This document shows positions 1 through 5,122 of a DNA stretch of 5,122 nucleotides, piece after piece. How positions within the stretch are numbered: the stretch's first letter is position 1; every line of letters starts with the position of its first letter. The notes beneath the pieces were generated by a model. It worked only from the letters and a program-made list of their open reading frames with translations, was not told where the DNA came from and ran no database searches. The stretch covers positions 1-5,122 of the forward strand of contig JAEZHS010000788.1 of assembly GCA_023436825.1 (NCBI GenBank), given 5' to 3'. Source of the stretch: Pseudomonadota bacterium (lineage in GTDB: Bacteria; Pseudomonadota; Alphaproteobacteria; Reyranellales; Reyranellaceae). Both the position numbers and the translations under genes were made by a program.

Positions 1-136
1 GCCAATTGAGGCCGCCTTGGGCGCCGACATAAAAGCCCGGCCAAGTCGGATTGGAGGACTCGAACAACGACTGGGCACCGGCGGCAGACGGCAGTACAGC
101 AAGAACGGCGGCTGCGACGATAGCGGAACCTTTCAT
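1..136 (-). CDS. Outer-membrane beta-barrel protein, N-terminal part (Omp25-like), runs off left edge
   Basis: Only the first 45 codons are in the window. The protein starts MKGSAIVAAAVLAVLPSAAG and has a short basic n-region, a hydrophobic core of about residues 5-15 and a signal peptidase I site after Ala21 (AGA|QS), so it is exported by Sec. The mature start, after about ten residues, reads WPGFYVGAQGGLNW. A W-x-GFYxGxxxGxxW opening is the usual first strand of small alphaproteobacterial outer-membrane barrels (the Omp25/Omp31/RopB type), which are abundant structural proteins of the outer membrane. The ATG is preceded by a good ribosome site (AAAGGGGG, read on the minus strand) at normal spacing, which fixes the start. 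The family assignment rests on the signal peptide and first strand only. The remaining strands, total length and any OmpA-like C-terminal domain cannot be seen. Confidence 0.85.
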   Translation of the reverse strand, partial: MKGSAIVAAAVLAVLPSAAGAQSLFESSNPTWPGFYVGAQGGLNW

Positions 137-205
137 GGGTATCCCCCTTTCAGTTGCTGGTGCAGGTCAAACGCCAAGCCAAGGCCGGTTGCTACAGTGC
201 CCGCA

Positions 206-235
206 TAAATTCGCCACACTGTTGCCCTTCTGCAA
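206..235 (-). promoter_or_regulatory. Possible promoter of the outer-membrane barrel gene
   Basis: Read on the minus strand, a TTGCAG hexamer (230-235) and an AATTTA hexamer (206-211) are separated by 18 bases, about 70 bases upstream of the barrel gene's ATG. Each matches the sigma-70 consensus only partly. A short perfect inverted repeat GTTGC/GCAAC (221-225 and 232-236) overlaps the -35 candidate and could be an operator half-site pair. This is a weak prediction from sequence alone. Confidence 0.25.
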
Positions 236-340
236 CACGAGGGCCTCTCCCAGTGCAGAGGATGCGCAAGAGCCTGCCTCGGCGCCGTGTGTGCCGATGG
301 GCGCTGATGGCCTCATGGAGCGGGTATTTACTGCGTTTCC

Positions 341-371
341 TCGGATTCGATAGATTCGATCGAAGAACCGA
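341..371. repeat. Imperfect inverted repeat with a 10-bp palindrome
   Basis: The block holds GATTCGATA followed directly by GATTCGATC, a nine-base near-tandem repeat. The second copy runs into the perfect palindrome TTCGATCGAA (355-364). The outer parts TCGG and CCGA also pair, giving an imperfect dyad across the block. It has no following T-run, so it is not a typical terminator. It lies about 205 bases upstream of the barrel gene's start, so a binding site for a regulator is possible, but nothing nearby proves this. Confidence 0.4.
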
Positions 372-651
372 GAGCGGGCAAGCAGTCAGGTGTTTGTAAG
401 GGCACTACCTCGTGCCCTGGCTGCGCGTGACGCCCAGTACATCGGCTATGAATCCACCGGCGGCGTCATCATGCGCGAGGCGTCGCTCTGCGCGGGCCGC
501 TATCGCCATGCCGCCCGTCATCTTCAGGAGTGTGCCAGTCTCGCACCGGCGATCGCCTACTGCGGCGCATTTGAAACGCATCGGGCCTCCGTGGCGAGGT
601 TCGAAGCACAACGACGACGCCTCCCGGGCAAGCCAGGAAGGAAAGACCCGA

Positions 652-1230
652 TCACCCCACCCGATCGCCGTCGATCGCCTGGACCATCGCCTCGACTGCC
701 GCGTTCTGCTTCAGCCCGCTCTCGCGCACCAGGGCGCGCCAGGCGAAGAAGCCGAGCGCCAGGTGCAGGAGCGCGCGCCTGGTCGCGCCGAACTTCTCAC
801 CCAGCACCTCGTGCCAGGCCGCCATGGACGGCCCGAGCCGCAGCTCGACGATCTCGCGCGTCAGGGCGTGGTGCTCACTGTCGCGCAGCACGCAGGCGGC
901 GACCTCGGCGTTGCGCTCGTACCAGCCCCAGACCGCGCGGAGACCGGTGCGCAGCCGCTCCCGCTGGTCCGCAATCGCCCGCCACGCCGCGGCATCCGGG
1001 AGGGGATCGCGCTCCAGCGTCAGCCCCGAGCAGGCCAGCAGGAGGCTGCGCTCGTCGGGGAAGTGGGCATAGACGGTGTGCCGCTGAACACCGGCCCGCT
1101 CGGCCACCATGCTGAGGCTGGTGAGCGCCGGGCCGACGCTGCCATGCAAGCCGACGGCGGCCTCGACGATGCGCAGCCGGGTTTCCGCCTGCTGCTCGGC
1201 GCGACGTTTCTGGGTGTAAGTCCGTGCCAT
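652..1230 (-). CDS. TetR/AcrR-family transcriptional regulator
   Basis: A 192-residue protein of normal TetR length. It begins MARTYTQKRRAEQQAETR, a basic arm and helix 1. The helix-turn-helix is at about residues 37-67, with the family pattern SLSMVAERAGVQRHTVYAHF followed by PDERSLLLAC: the A-x-x-AGV turn and the T-x-Y-x-HF recognition helix are clear. The rest is a helical ligand-binding and dimerisation domain with no specific inducer signature I can name. The reading frame is open 51 residues further upstream, but those residues run through the operator region. The chosen ATG has GGAA six bases before it. An alternative ATG four codons earlier (MEIRMARTY) cannot be excluded. The gene is divergent from a metallo-beta-lactamase-fold gene, the usual arrangement for a local repressor controlling itself and its neighbour. 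The target and inducer are inferred, not shown. Confidence 0.92.
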   Translation of the reverse strand: MARTYTQKRRAEQQAETRLRIVEAAVGLHGSVGPALTSLSMVAERAGVQRHTVYAHFPDERSLLLACSGLTLERDPLPDAAAWRAIADQRERLRTGLRAVWGWYERNAEVAACVLRDSEHHALTREIVELRLGPSMAAWHEVLGEKFGATRRALLHLALGFFAWRALVRESGLKQNAAVEAMVQAIDGDRVG

Positions 1231-1234
1231 TCTT

Positions 1235-1257
1235 ATTTCCATTGCACAGGTGTGTAT
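1235..1257. promoter_or_regulatory. Candidate TetR operator, copy 1 (tetR-proximal)
   Basis: This 23-bp element reads ATTTCCATTGCACA, four variable bases, then TGTAT. It matches the copy at 1279-1301 in 18 of 23 positions, and four of the five differences fall together in the central spacer. The conserved core contains an ACA-n4-TGT dyad, the kind of symmetric half-site a TetR dimer binds. The copy ends five bases before the tetR ATG and covers its weak ribosome-binding bases, so occupancy would be expected to block tetR expression. The regulator assignment is an inference from position. Confidence 0.6.
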
Positions 1258-1271
1258 ACTCAATATTGACA
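1255..1271 (+). promoter_or_regulatory. Promoter-like hexamers and palindrome between the two operators
   Basis: Two sigma-70-like elements are visible on the plus strand: TATACT (1255-1260), a good -10 but with only a poor -35 (TTATTT, 1233-1238, 16-base spacer), and a perfect -35 TTGACA (1266-1271) without a good -10 at 16-18 bases. Between them is the perfect 10-bp palindrome TCAATATTGA (1260-1269), close to the midpoint of the operator copies. The enzyme gene is probably transcribed from one of these. The exact start, and the tetR promoter on the other strand, cannot be assigned. Confidence 0.4.
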
Positions 1272-1278
1272 GGTCGGG

Positions 1279-1301
1279 ATTTTCATTGCACACACATGTA
1301 T
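1279..1301. promoter_or_regulatory. Candidate TetR operator, copy 2 (enzyme-gene-proximal)
   Basis: The second copy of the 23-bp element reads ATTTTCATTGCACA, then CACA, then TGTAT, in the same orientation as copy 1 and 44 bp from it, close to four helical turns. It lies about 47 bases upstream of the metallo-beta-lactamase-fold gene's ATG and immediately downstream of a TTGACA hexamer. It is also flanked by the short inverted pair CGGGAT (1275-1280) and ATCCCG (1300-1305). Conservation on both sides of a variable centre favours a protein-binding site over a chance repeat. Confidence 0.6.
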
Positions 1302-1348
1302 CCCGGAAATCGACCACTGTCGACCGGCCCATCGAGACGGAGAAACCC

Positions 1349-2104
1349 ATGGAAACCAGGATCAACGAGATCGCCGACGGCATCTACCGGCTGTCGACCT
1401 TCGTTCCGGAAATCGCGCCGCCGGCCGGCTTCACCTTCAACCAGTTCCTCGTGCTCGGCGACGACCCGTTGCTGTTCCACACCGGCCCCCGGCGCATGTT
1501 TCCCCTCGTCCGCGCGGCCGTCGCCCGCCTCGTCCCGCCCCAGCAGCTGCGCTGGATCACGTTCGGCCACTACGAAGCCGACGAGTGCGGCGCCATGAAC
1601 GCGTGGTTGGCGGCAGCGCCGCGGGCCGAGGTGGCGCACGGGCAGACCGGCTGCTCGGTGTCGCTGAACGACATGGCCGACCGCACCCCGCGCGTCCTGC
1701 AGGACGGCGAGACGATCGACCTCGGCAAGGGCAAGCGGGTCCGCTACGTCGACACGCCGCACACACCACACGGTTGGGATGCGGGCCTTCTCTACGAAAC
1801 GTCGACGCGGACGCTGCTGTGCGGCGACCTGTTCACCCAGCTCGGCGACGACCATGCGCTGACCGAAGGCGACATCGTCGGGCCGGCGATCGCGGCCGAG
1901 GACATGTTCGGCTATTCAAGCCTCAATCCGGACATGGGCACGACGATCCGGAAGCTCGCCGAGCTCACGCCGCGCACGCTGGCCTTGATGCACGGCCCCT
2001 CCTTCTCCGGCGACGGAGCGGCCGCCCTGCGGGCCCTTGCCGCGAGCTACGACAAGCGCGCTGCCAGTCAGGCATCCACGGCAGTCCATCGGGCGGCCGC
2101 CTGA
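1349..2104 (+). CDS. Stand-alone metallo-beta-lactamase-fold protein with diiron-type (HxExD) ligands
   Basis: A 251-residue protein, cytoplasmic by appearance (no signal peptide). The metal motif is GHYEADECG (residues 73-81): His74, Glu76 and Asp78 form the HxExD set of oxygen-binding diiron proteins (the catalytic domain of flavodiiron proteins), not the HxHxDH of zinc hydrolases. The other expected ligands are present: His138 or His141 in PHTPHGWDAG, bridging Asp160 in LLCGDLF and His215 in ALMHGPSF. Glu79 stands where many family members have His; that histidine is not always a ligand, so metal binding remains plausible. No flavodoxin or rubredoxin domain follows, so an electron-donor partner, if any, is separate. 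The ATG has GGAGA seven bases upstream; the frame is open further upstream only across the operator region. It is divergent from tetR and probably repressed by it. Substrate is unknown; NO or O2 reduction or a hydrolase role are all possible. Confidence 0.85.
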   Translation: METRINEIADGIYRLSTFVPEIAPPAGFTFNQFLVLGDDPLLFHTGPRRMFPLVRAAVARLVPPQQLRWITFGHYEADECGAMNAWLAAAPRAEVAHGQTGCSVSLNDMADRTPRVLQDGETIDLGKGKRVRYVDTPHTPHGWDAGLLYETSTRTLLCGDLFTQLGDDHALTEGDIVGPAIAAEDMFGYSSLNPDMGTTIRKLAELTPRTLALMHGPSFSGDGAAALRALAASYDKRAASQASTAVHRAAA

Positions 2105-2122
2105 GACCGTGTCAGTCCGTCG

Positions 2123-3058
2123 TCACGGCGCCCCCGACAGCCAGCTGCGGTCGAAGACCTCCGCCAGTGCGCGATAAGCCTGCACTGGAAGCTGATCCAG
2201 GCTGCCGCCACCGCCTCCGTTGAGGAACTCGGCCAAGTGCCGGTCGACGCCAGCGGAATCCTCGACCCGCAGGCCGAGCAGCGCGAGATCCTCGGCGATC
2301 GATCCTTGCAGCGGCAGATAGGCTTCAGCCGACCGCAGGCGCGGGGTCGCGGCCGGCAGCCGGATCATGGCGATGCGCGTGGCCGAGGGCTGCGCCTCGG
2401 GCCCGATCACGGTGGTGCCGAACATGAAGCCGGCGAGCACGCTGACCGGCGGTGATGCCTGGAACAGGCAGAAGCTGAGGACCTGCGCTCCGCCCGTTGC
2501 GTCGCTGACCTGGGCATGCAGGCCGCGCTGGGCGATGGACATCGAACCCCTGAGCTCCATCGGCCCGGTCGGCAGGACTTCGGTGTAGCTGATCGGCAGC
2601 CGGTTCGAGCCCGGGCTCGAATCGACGCCGATGGAGAACTCGCCACGGATCAACCTGCCGCGGAAGTAGGGTGACCAGGCGTGCGAATAGCAGACGAAGG
2701 TGCCGGCCAGCTCGTGTGCCGAGCCGGGCACGTTGTTGCGATTCGCCGCCCCTTCGAGAACGCGCACAAGCGCCTCGCGGTCACGACCGTGGCGGGCGCA
2801 GATCTCGTCGAGGAAGGCCTCGGCATCGCAGTCGGCGATCCACCGTCCCGGCCGGTCGAGGTCGAGCACCTTCGACCAATCCTCGTAGACCTGCAGCTCG
2901 CGCGGCTGGGCGCGGCCCTGCAGCCACTTGTCGGCACGACCGAGCTCGAACGACGTGTTGGCATTGACGCGGCGAAACGCTGCCGCAAGGTCCTTACGCG
3001 CGACGACACCGAGAAATGCCGCAGTCAGTCGCAACTTCCGATCGATGTCGCGTGCCAA
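2123..3058 (-). CDS. Hypothetical protein with helix-turn-helix-like N-terminus
   Basis: A 311-residue protein I cannot name. Residues about 8-68 are helical and look like a Xre-type DNA-binding or related domain: a KLRLTAAFLGVVARKDLAAAF stretch, then RADKWLQGRAQPRE and VYEDWSKVLDL, a W-x-x-GRxxPR pattern seen in small regulators. Residues about 115-265 appear mixed or beta-rich (TFVCYSHAWSPYFRGRLIRG, then alternating hydrophobics) and could be a sensor or effector domain. Near the C-terminus a Gly5 linker (281-285) precedes a last helix. There is no signal peptide and no clear membrane span. The start is TTG: an in-frame TGA lies directly before it, and GGAG sits seven bases upstream (3066-3069 on the opposite strand), so the choice is well supported. 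It converges on the metallo-beta-lactamase gene with an 18-base gap and diverges from the autotransporter gene. A regulatory role is inferred only. Confidence 0.75.
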   Translation of the reverse strand: MARDIDRKLRLTAAFLGVVARKDLAAAFRRVNANTSFELGRADKWLQGRAQPRELQVYEDWSKVLDLDRPGRWIADCDAEAFLDEICARHGRDREALVRVLEGAANRNNVPGSAHELAGTFVCYSHAWSPYFRGRLIRGEFSIGVDSSPGSNRLPISYTEVLPTGPMELRGSMSIAQRGLHAQVSDATGGAQVLSFCLFQASPPVSVLAGFMFGTTVIGPEAQPSATRIAMIRLPAATPRLRSAEAYLPLQGSIAEDLALLGLRVEDSAGVDRHLAEFLNGGGGGSLDQLPVQAYRALAEVFDRSWLSGAP

Positions 3059-3213
3059 TCAGGTACTCCGCTTACTGACACCACGTCATTTCCATACGCC
3101 ACATTCCTGGAAAAGACACAGAATTCCGCTGCGTTCCTCGCGCCGAATCTCGCGAAAGTCTCGCGTGCGGCACATACGGCGACGCGACTGCTCGACTGTC
3201 GTCGCGCACGCTG
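3059..3213. other. Divergent intergenic region before the autotransporter gene
   Basis: This region must hold the promoters of both the hypothetical regulator-like gene (minus) and the autotransporter gene (plus), but I find no convincing -35/-10 pair on either strand. Visible elements are a TTCC-T-GGAA dyad (3104-3112) and the direct repeat TCTCGCG at 3148-3154 and 3159-3165, spaced 11 bases, one helical turn. Either could be a binding site. Confidence 0.4.
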
Positions 3214-3230
3214 AAGGAGGCCTTCGCTTG
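3214..3230 (+). promoter_or_regulatory. Strong Shine-Dalgarno and TTG start, out of frame with the autotransporter
   Basis: AAGGAGG (3214-3220) is the strongest ribosome site in the window, and seven bases later comes TTG (3228-3230). That TTG reads SSNVHAAERSCARTRLLLRD in frame 3, a plausible basic n-region, but the signal peptide core and the whole autotransporter are in frame 1. The first frame-1 ATG (3244) is 23 bases beyond the Shine-Dalgarno, too far for normal use. This suggests a one-base indel between about 3245 and 3300. Confidence 0.6.
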
Positions 3231-3243
3231 TCCAGCAACGTCC

Positions 3244-5122
3244 ATGCAGCCGAGCGGTCTTGCGCGAGAACGCGCTTGCTTTTGCGAGACATGCCTGTCC
3301 ACCTCGGCCTCCCGCTGGGCGCTGGTCGCCCTTTTCGGAGCCGGCACGCTGTCAGTGGCCCTGCCGGCACACGCCGTCGACGTCACCACCGAAGCGCAGC
3401 TGCGGGCTGCCATCACCGCTGGCCAGAGCACCATCACCTTCACCGCCAACATCACCTTGACCAGCAACCTGCCGGCGGTGACGCAGAACGTGACCATCAA
3501 CGGCGGCAACTTCACGCTGTCCGGCAATAACCAATTCCGCGGCCTGGTCGTGCAGTCCGGCACCGTGGCCGTCAACGACCTCACCACCGCCAACGCCAGG
3601 GTCCAAGGCGGCGATGGCGGAGCTGGCGGCAGCGGCGGCGGCGGCGGCGCCGGGCTGGGCGGCGCGCTGTACGTCGCCAGCGGCGCCAATGTGGCGGTGA
3701 GCAACGTCAGCCTGCACGACAACCAGGCGCGCGGCGGCAACGGCGGACAGGGGGAACAGGCGATCGCCGGCGGCGGCGGCGGCGGCACGTCGGGCAATGG
3801 CGGCGCGGCCGACAACAGCGTTCCTGGCGCCGGCGGCACGGGCGGCGGCGGCCGAGGAGGCGGCACGTCGGGTCCCGGCGACCCCGGTGGCTTCGGCGGC
3901 GGCGGCGGCGGCGCCGGCGTCTTTTACGACAACTTCGGAGGGACCGGCGGTTTCGGCGGCGGCGGTGGCGGCAGCCGCGGCTTCTCGGGAGCCGCCGGCG
4001 GCTTCGGCGGCGGCAGTGGCGGCAGCACCAACTCCTCATCCGTAGCCCGCGGCGGCGGCGGCGCCGGCCTTGGCGGTGCGATCTTCGTCCAGGAGGGCGG
4101 CGCCCTGACCATGAGCGGGCCCCTCAACATCGCGAACAACACCGTTGCCGGCGGTGCCGCCGGCGGAGCGGGCGCCCAGGGCGGCAGCGGCATCGGATCG
4201 GGACTCTTCCTTCAAGGGAACGGATCGTTCACCGTCGCCCCGGGCGCCGGCCAGACGCAGACGATCAGCGACACCATCGCCGACCAGACCGGCATTGCCG
4301 GCAGCGGCGGAAGCTGGACCCTCGTCAAGAACGGCGCCGGCACGACGGTGCTTACCGGCAACAACGCCTATTCAGGCGGCATCAACGTCAACGCCGGCAC
4401 CCTGCAGGGCAGCGCCGCCAGCCTGAAAGGCGACATCGCCAACAACGCTGCAGTGACTTTCGACCAGACCGGCAACGGCACTTATGCGGGCAAAATGTCC
4501 GGCAGCGGCACTCTCACCAAGACCGGCGCCGGCCTTCTCGAGCTGACGGGAACCAACAGCTACTCCGGCGGCACGACGGTGAGCGCGGGCACGCTGTCGG
4601 GCAACGCGGCGAGCCTGCAGGGCGCCATAACCAACAACGCGGCCGTCGTGTTCAACCAAGCAGGGAGCGGGACCTATGCCGGCGTCATGTCCGGCAACGG
4701 CACGCTCACCAAGACCGGCGATGGCGTTCTCACGCTCTCGGGCAACAACACCTACTCGGGCGGCACGACAGTGAGCCAGGGAACGCTGCAGGGCACGACG
4801 TCGAGCCTGCAAGGCAATATCACCAACAATAGCGCCGTCGTCTTCGATCAGGCCGGCAACGGTGCGTACGCCGGCAACATGTCCGGCAGCGGGAGTCTAT
4901 CCAAGCGCGGTGCCGGCGAGGTCGAGCTCACGGGTACCAACACCTACAGCGGCGGCACGCTGATCGCGGGAGGAACGTTGCGCATTGCCTCCGACGACAA
5001 GCTCGGCGCGGCCAGCGGCCAACTGCAGCTGCAGGACAACGGCGCGCTCCGGGCAGCCGAGACCTTCACCAGCGCACGAGCAGTCGGCCTGCTGGGCAGC
5101 GCGGGCGGCGGCTTCCAGGTCG
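3244..5122 (+). CDS. Glycine-rich autotransporter with PATR (autotransporter-associated beta-strand) repeats, N-terminal 626 codons
   Basis: A surface or secreted passenger protein (type Va secretion) whose end is off the right edge, so the expected C-terminal barrel is not visible. From ATG 3244 the order is: a long signal peptide with hydrophobic core ALVALFGAGTLSVAL (about residues 26-40) and cleavage after Ala44 (AHA|VD); a beta-helix start at 45-119 (TITFTANITLTSNLP, then VTINGGNFTLSG); a region at 120-279 that is 47% glycine (76 of 160 by hand count); a short beta-helical link with FVQEGGALTMSG near 282-293; then PATR repeats from about 357, with the motif GTLTKTGAG-x-L-x-LTG-x-NxYSGGTTV. 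Units start at Tyr376, Tyr440, Tyr504 and Tyr568, exactly 64 residues apart. Function is probably adhesion or aggregation, inferred from the family. The start is uncertain: the good ribosome site serves TTG 3228 in another frame, and the frame-1 n-region holds three cysteines, unusual for such proteins. A frameshift at the 5' end, real or a sequencing error, is likely. Confidence 0.87.
   Translation, partial: MQPSGLARERACFCETCLSTSASRWALVALFGAGTLSVALPAHAVDVTTEAQLRAAITAGQSTITFTANITLTSNLPAVTQNVTINGGNFTLSGNNQFRGLVVQSGTVAVNDLTTANARVQGGDGGAGGSGGGGGAGLGGALYVASGANVAVSNVSLHDNQARGGNGGQGEQAIAGGGGGGTSGNGGAADNSVPGAGGTGGGGRGGGTSGPGDPGGFGGGGGGAGVFYDNFGGTGGFGGGGGGSRGFSGAAGGFGGGSGGSTNSSSVARGGGGAGLGGAIFVQEGGALTMSGPLNIANNTVAGGAAGGAGAQGGSGIGSGLFLQGNGSFTVAPGAGQTQTISDTIADQTGIAGSGGSWTLVKNGAGTTVLTGNNAYSGGINVNAGTLQGSAASLKGDIANNAAVTFDQTGNGTYAGKMSGSGTLTKTGAGLLELTGTNSYSGGTTVSAGTLSGNAASLQGAITNNAAVVFNQAGSGTYAGVMSGNGTLTKTGDGVLTLSGNNTYSGGTTVSQGTLQGTTSSLQGNITNNSAVVFDQAGNGAYAGNMSGSGSLSKRGAGEVELTGTNTYSGGTLIAGGTLRIASDDKLGAASGQLQLQDNGALRAAETFTSARAVGLLGSAGGGFQV
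3601..4080 (+). repeat. GGC-triplet-rich, glycine-coding low-complexity region
   Basis: Within the autotransporter gene, nearly half of 160 codons are glycine, mostly GGC, in clusters such as GGSGGGGGAG and GGFGGGGGGAG. Two runs of six consecutive GGC codons occur (3769-3786 and 3895-3912). The runs are in frame, so slippage would change length without breaking the frame. The region produces long proline- and arginine-rich open frames on other strands and frames that are not genes. Confidence 0.9.
4369..4944 (+). repeat. Three tandem 192-bp (64-residue) PATR units, fourth begun
   Basis: Three full units run 4369-4560, 4561-4752 and 4753-4944, each opening with the Tyr of YSGG and each exactly 192 bp with no indel. 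A partial unit precedes (from about 4312, WTLVKNGAG) and a fourth opens at 4945 with YSGGT but departs into a different strand pattern. The unit consensus is YSGGTTVSAGTLQG, then ASLQG-x-ITNNAAVVFDQAG, then NGTYAG-x-MSGSGTLTKTG. By hand count, neighbouring units share roughly two thirds of residues. Confidence 0.92.

Larger units (their letters stand above)
137..651. other. Gene-free stretch between the barrel gene and tetR
   Basis: About 515 bases lie here without a gene I can support. The left part is the leader of the barrel gene. An inverted repeat sits near 341-371. From about 390 to 611 both strands stay open. The plus-frame reading (containing LAARDAQYIGYESTGG) is moderately coding-like, and the minus-frame reading (58 residues from an internal ATG with GGAGG upstream, or 68 from the first start) has little. 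Neither resembles a family I recognise, and third-position GC in the plus frame is about 72% by hand count, clearly lower than in the neighbouring enzyme gene. It could be a decayed gene fragment or simple GC-rich open reading. No convincing rho-independent terminator follows tetR. Confidence 0.5.

Noticed and set aside
405..611. 68-residue minus-strand small protein gene
   Set aside because: A GGAGG is present before an internal ATG, but composition is unremarkable, third-position GC is low for this genome and no family is recognisable; left as unsupported.
390..1115. 241-codon plus-strand open frame across the tetR region
   Set aside because: Most of it is antisense to the clear TetR gene and reads as arginine/proline/alanine-rich nonsense; only the first part is noted as a possible remnant.
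1231..1383. N-terminal extension of TetR by 51 residues to an upstream ATG
   Set aside because: The extension would translate the operator region and overlap the start of the divergent gene; TetR proteins begin close to the basic arm at MARTYTQKRR and the resulting 192 residues is the normal length.
2107..2128. CCGTG/CACGG hairpin between the convergent genes as a terminator
   Set aside because: The stem is only five base pairs with a 12-base loop and no T-run on either strand.
1585..2223. 212-codon plus-strand open frame overlapping the metallo-beta-lactamase gene
   Set aside because: It is a frame-shifted shadow, arginine-rich, while the overlapping frame carries all metal ligands of a known fold.
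3072..3866. Long minus-strand open frame (264 residues) opposite the autotransporter gene
   Set aside because: Its sequence is proline-rich (PPPPRPPPP) purely because it is the complement of GGC codons, and it has no ribosome site or family resemblance.

Overview
The window is GC-rich and its genes mostly use G or C at third codon positions. It carries an Omp25-type outer-membrane beta-barrel start and an autotransporter built from autotransporter-associated beta-strand (PATR) repeats. Together these point to an alphaproteobacterium, probably of the rhizobial order (Hyphomicrobiales). Genus cannot be read from the sequence. No RNA gene, insertion sequence, CRISPR array or attachment site was seen.

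Layout. (1) Positions 1-136, minus strand: the signal peptide and first mature residues of an outer-membrane beta-barrel protein whose body lies off the left edge. (2) Positions 137-651: about 515 bases with no convincing gene, holding the leader of the barrel gene, an inverted repeat near 341-371 and a weak coding-like stretch (about 390-611). (3) Positions 652-2104: a divergent pair made of a TetR-family regulator (minus) and a stand-alone metallo-beta-lactamase-fold protein with diiron-type (HxExD) ligands (plus). They are separated by 118 bases that contain two 23-bp direct-repeat operator candidates 44 bp apart and a 10-bp palindrome. (4) Positions 2123-3058, minus: a 311-residue protein of unknown function with a helix-turn-helix-like N-terminus, convergent with the metallo-beta-lactamase gene and starting at TTG. 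(5) Positions 3059-3243: a divergent intergenic region. (6) From about 3228/3244 to the right edge, plus: the N-terminal half of a very glycine-rich autotransporter with 64-residue tandem repeats, continuing off the window.

How the parts may work together. The TetR gene and its divergent partner look like a self-contained regulatory unit: repressor binding at the repeat next to tetR would also cover its ribosome-binding region, and the other repeat lies in the leader of the enzyme gene. The two envelope proteins at the ends are transcribed outward, away from the middle, and need not be functionally linked.

The points most worth checking are the paired operator repeats; the start of the autotransporter, where a strong Shine-Dalgarno and TTG lie in a different frame from the signal peptide, suggesting a one-base indel; the exact 192-bp repeat period; and the diiron-type active site of the metallo-beta-lactamase protein. 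Nothing here amounts to a clear new defence or mobile system.
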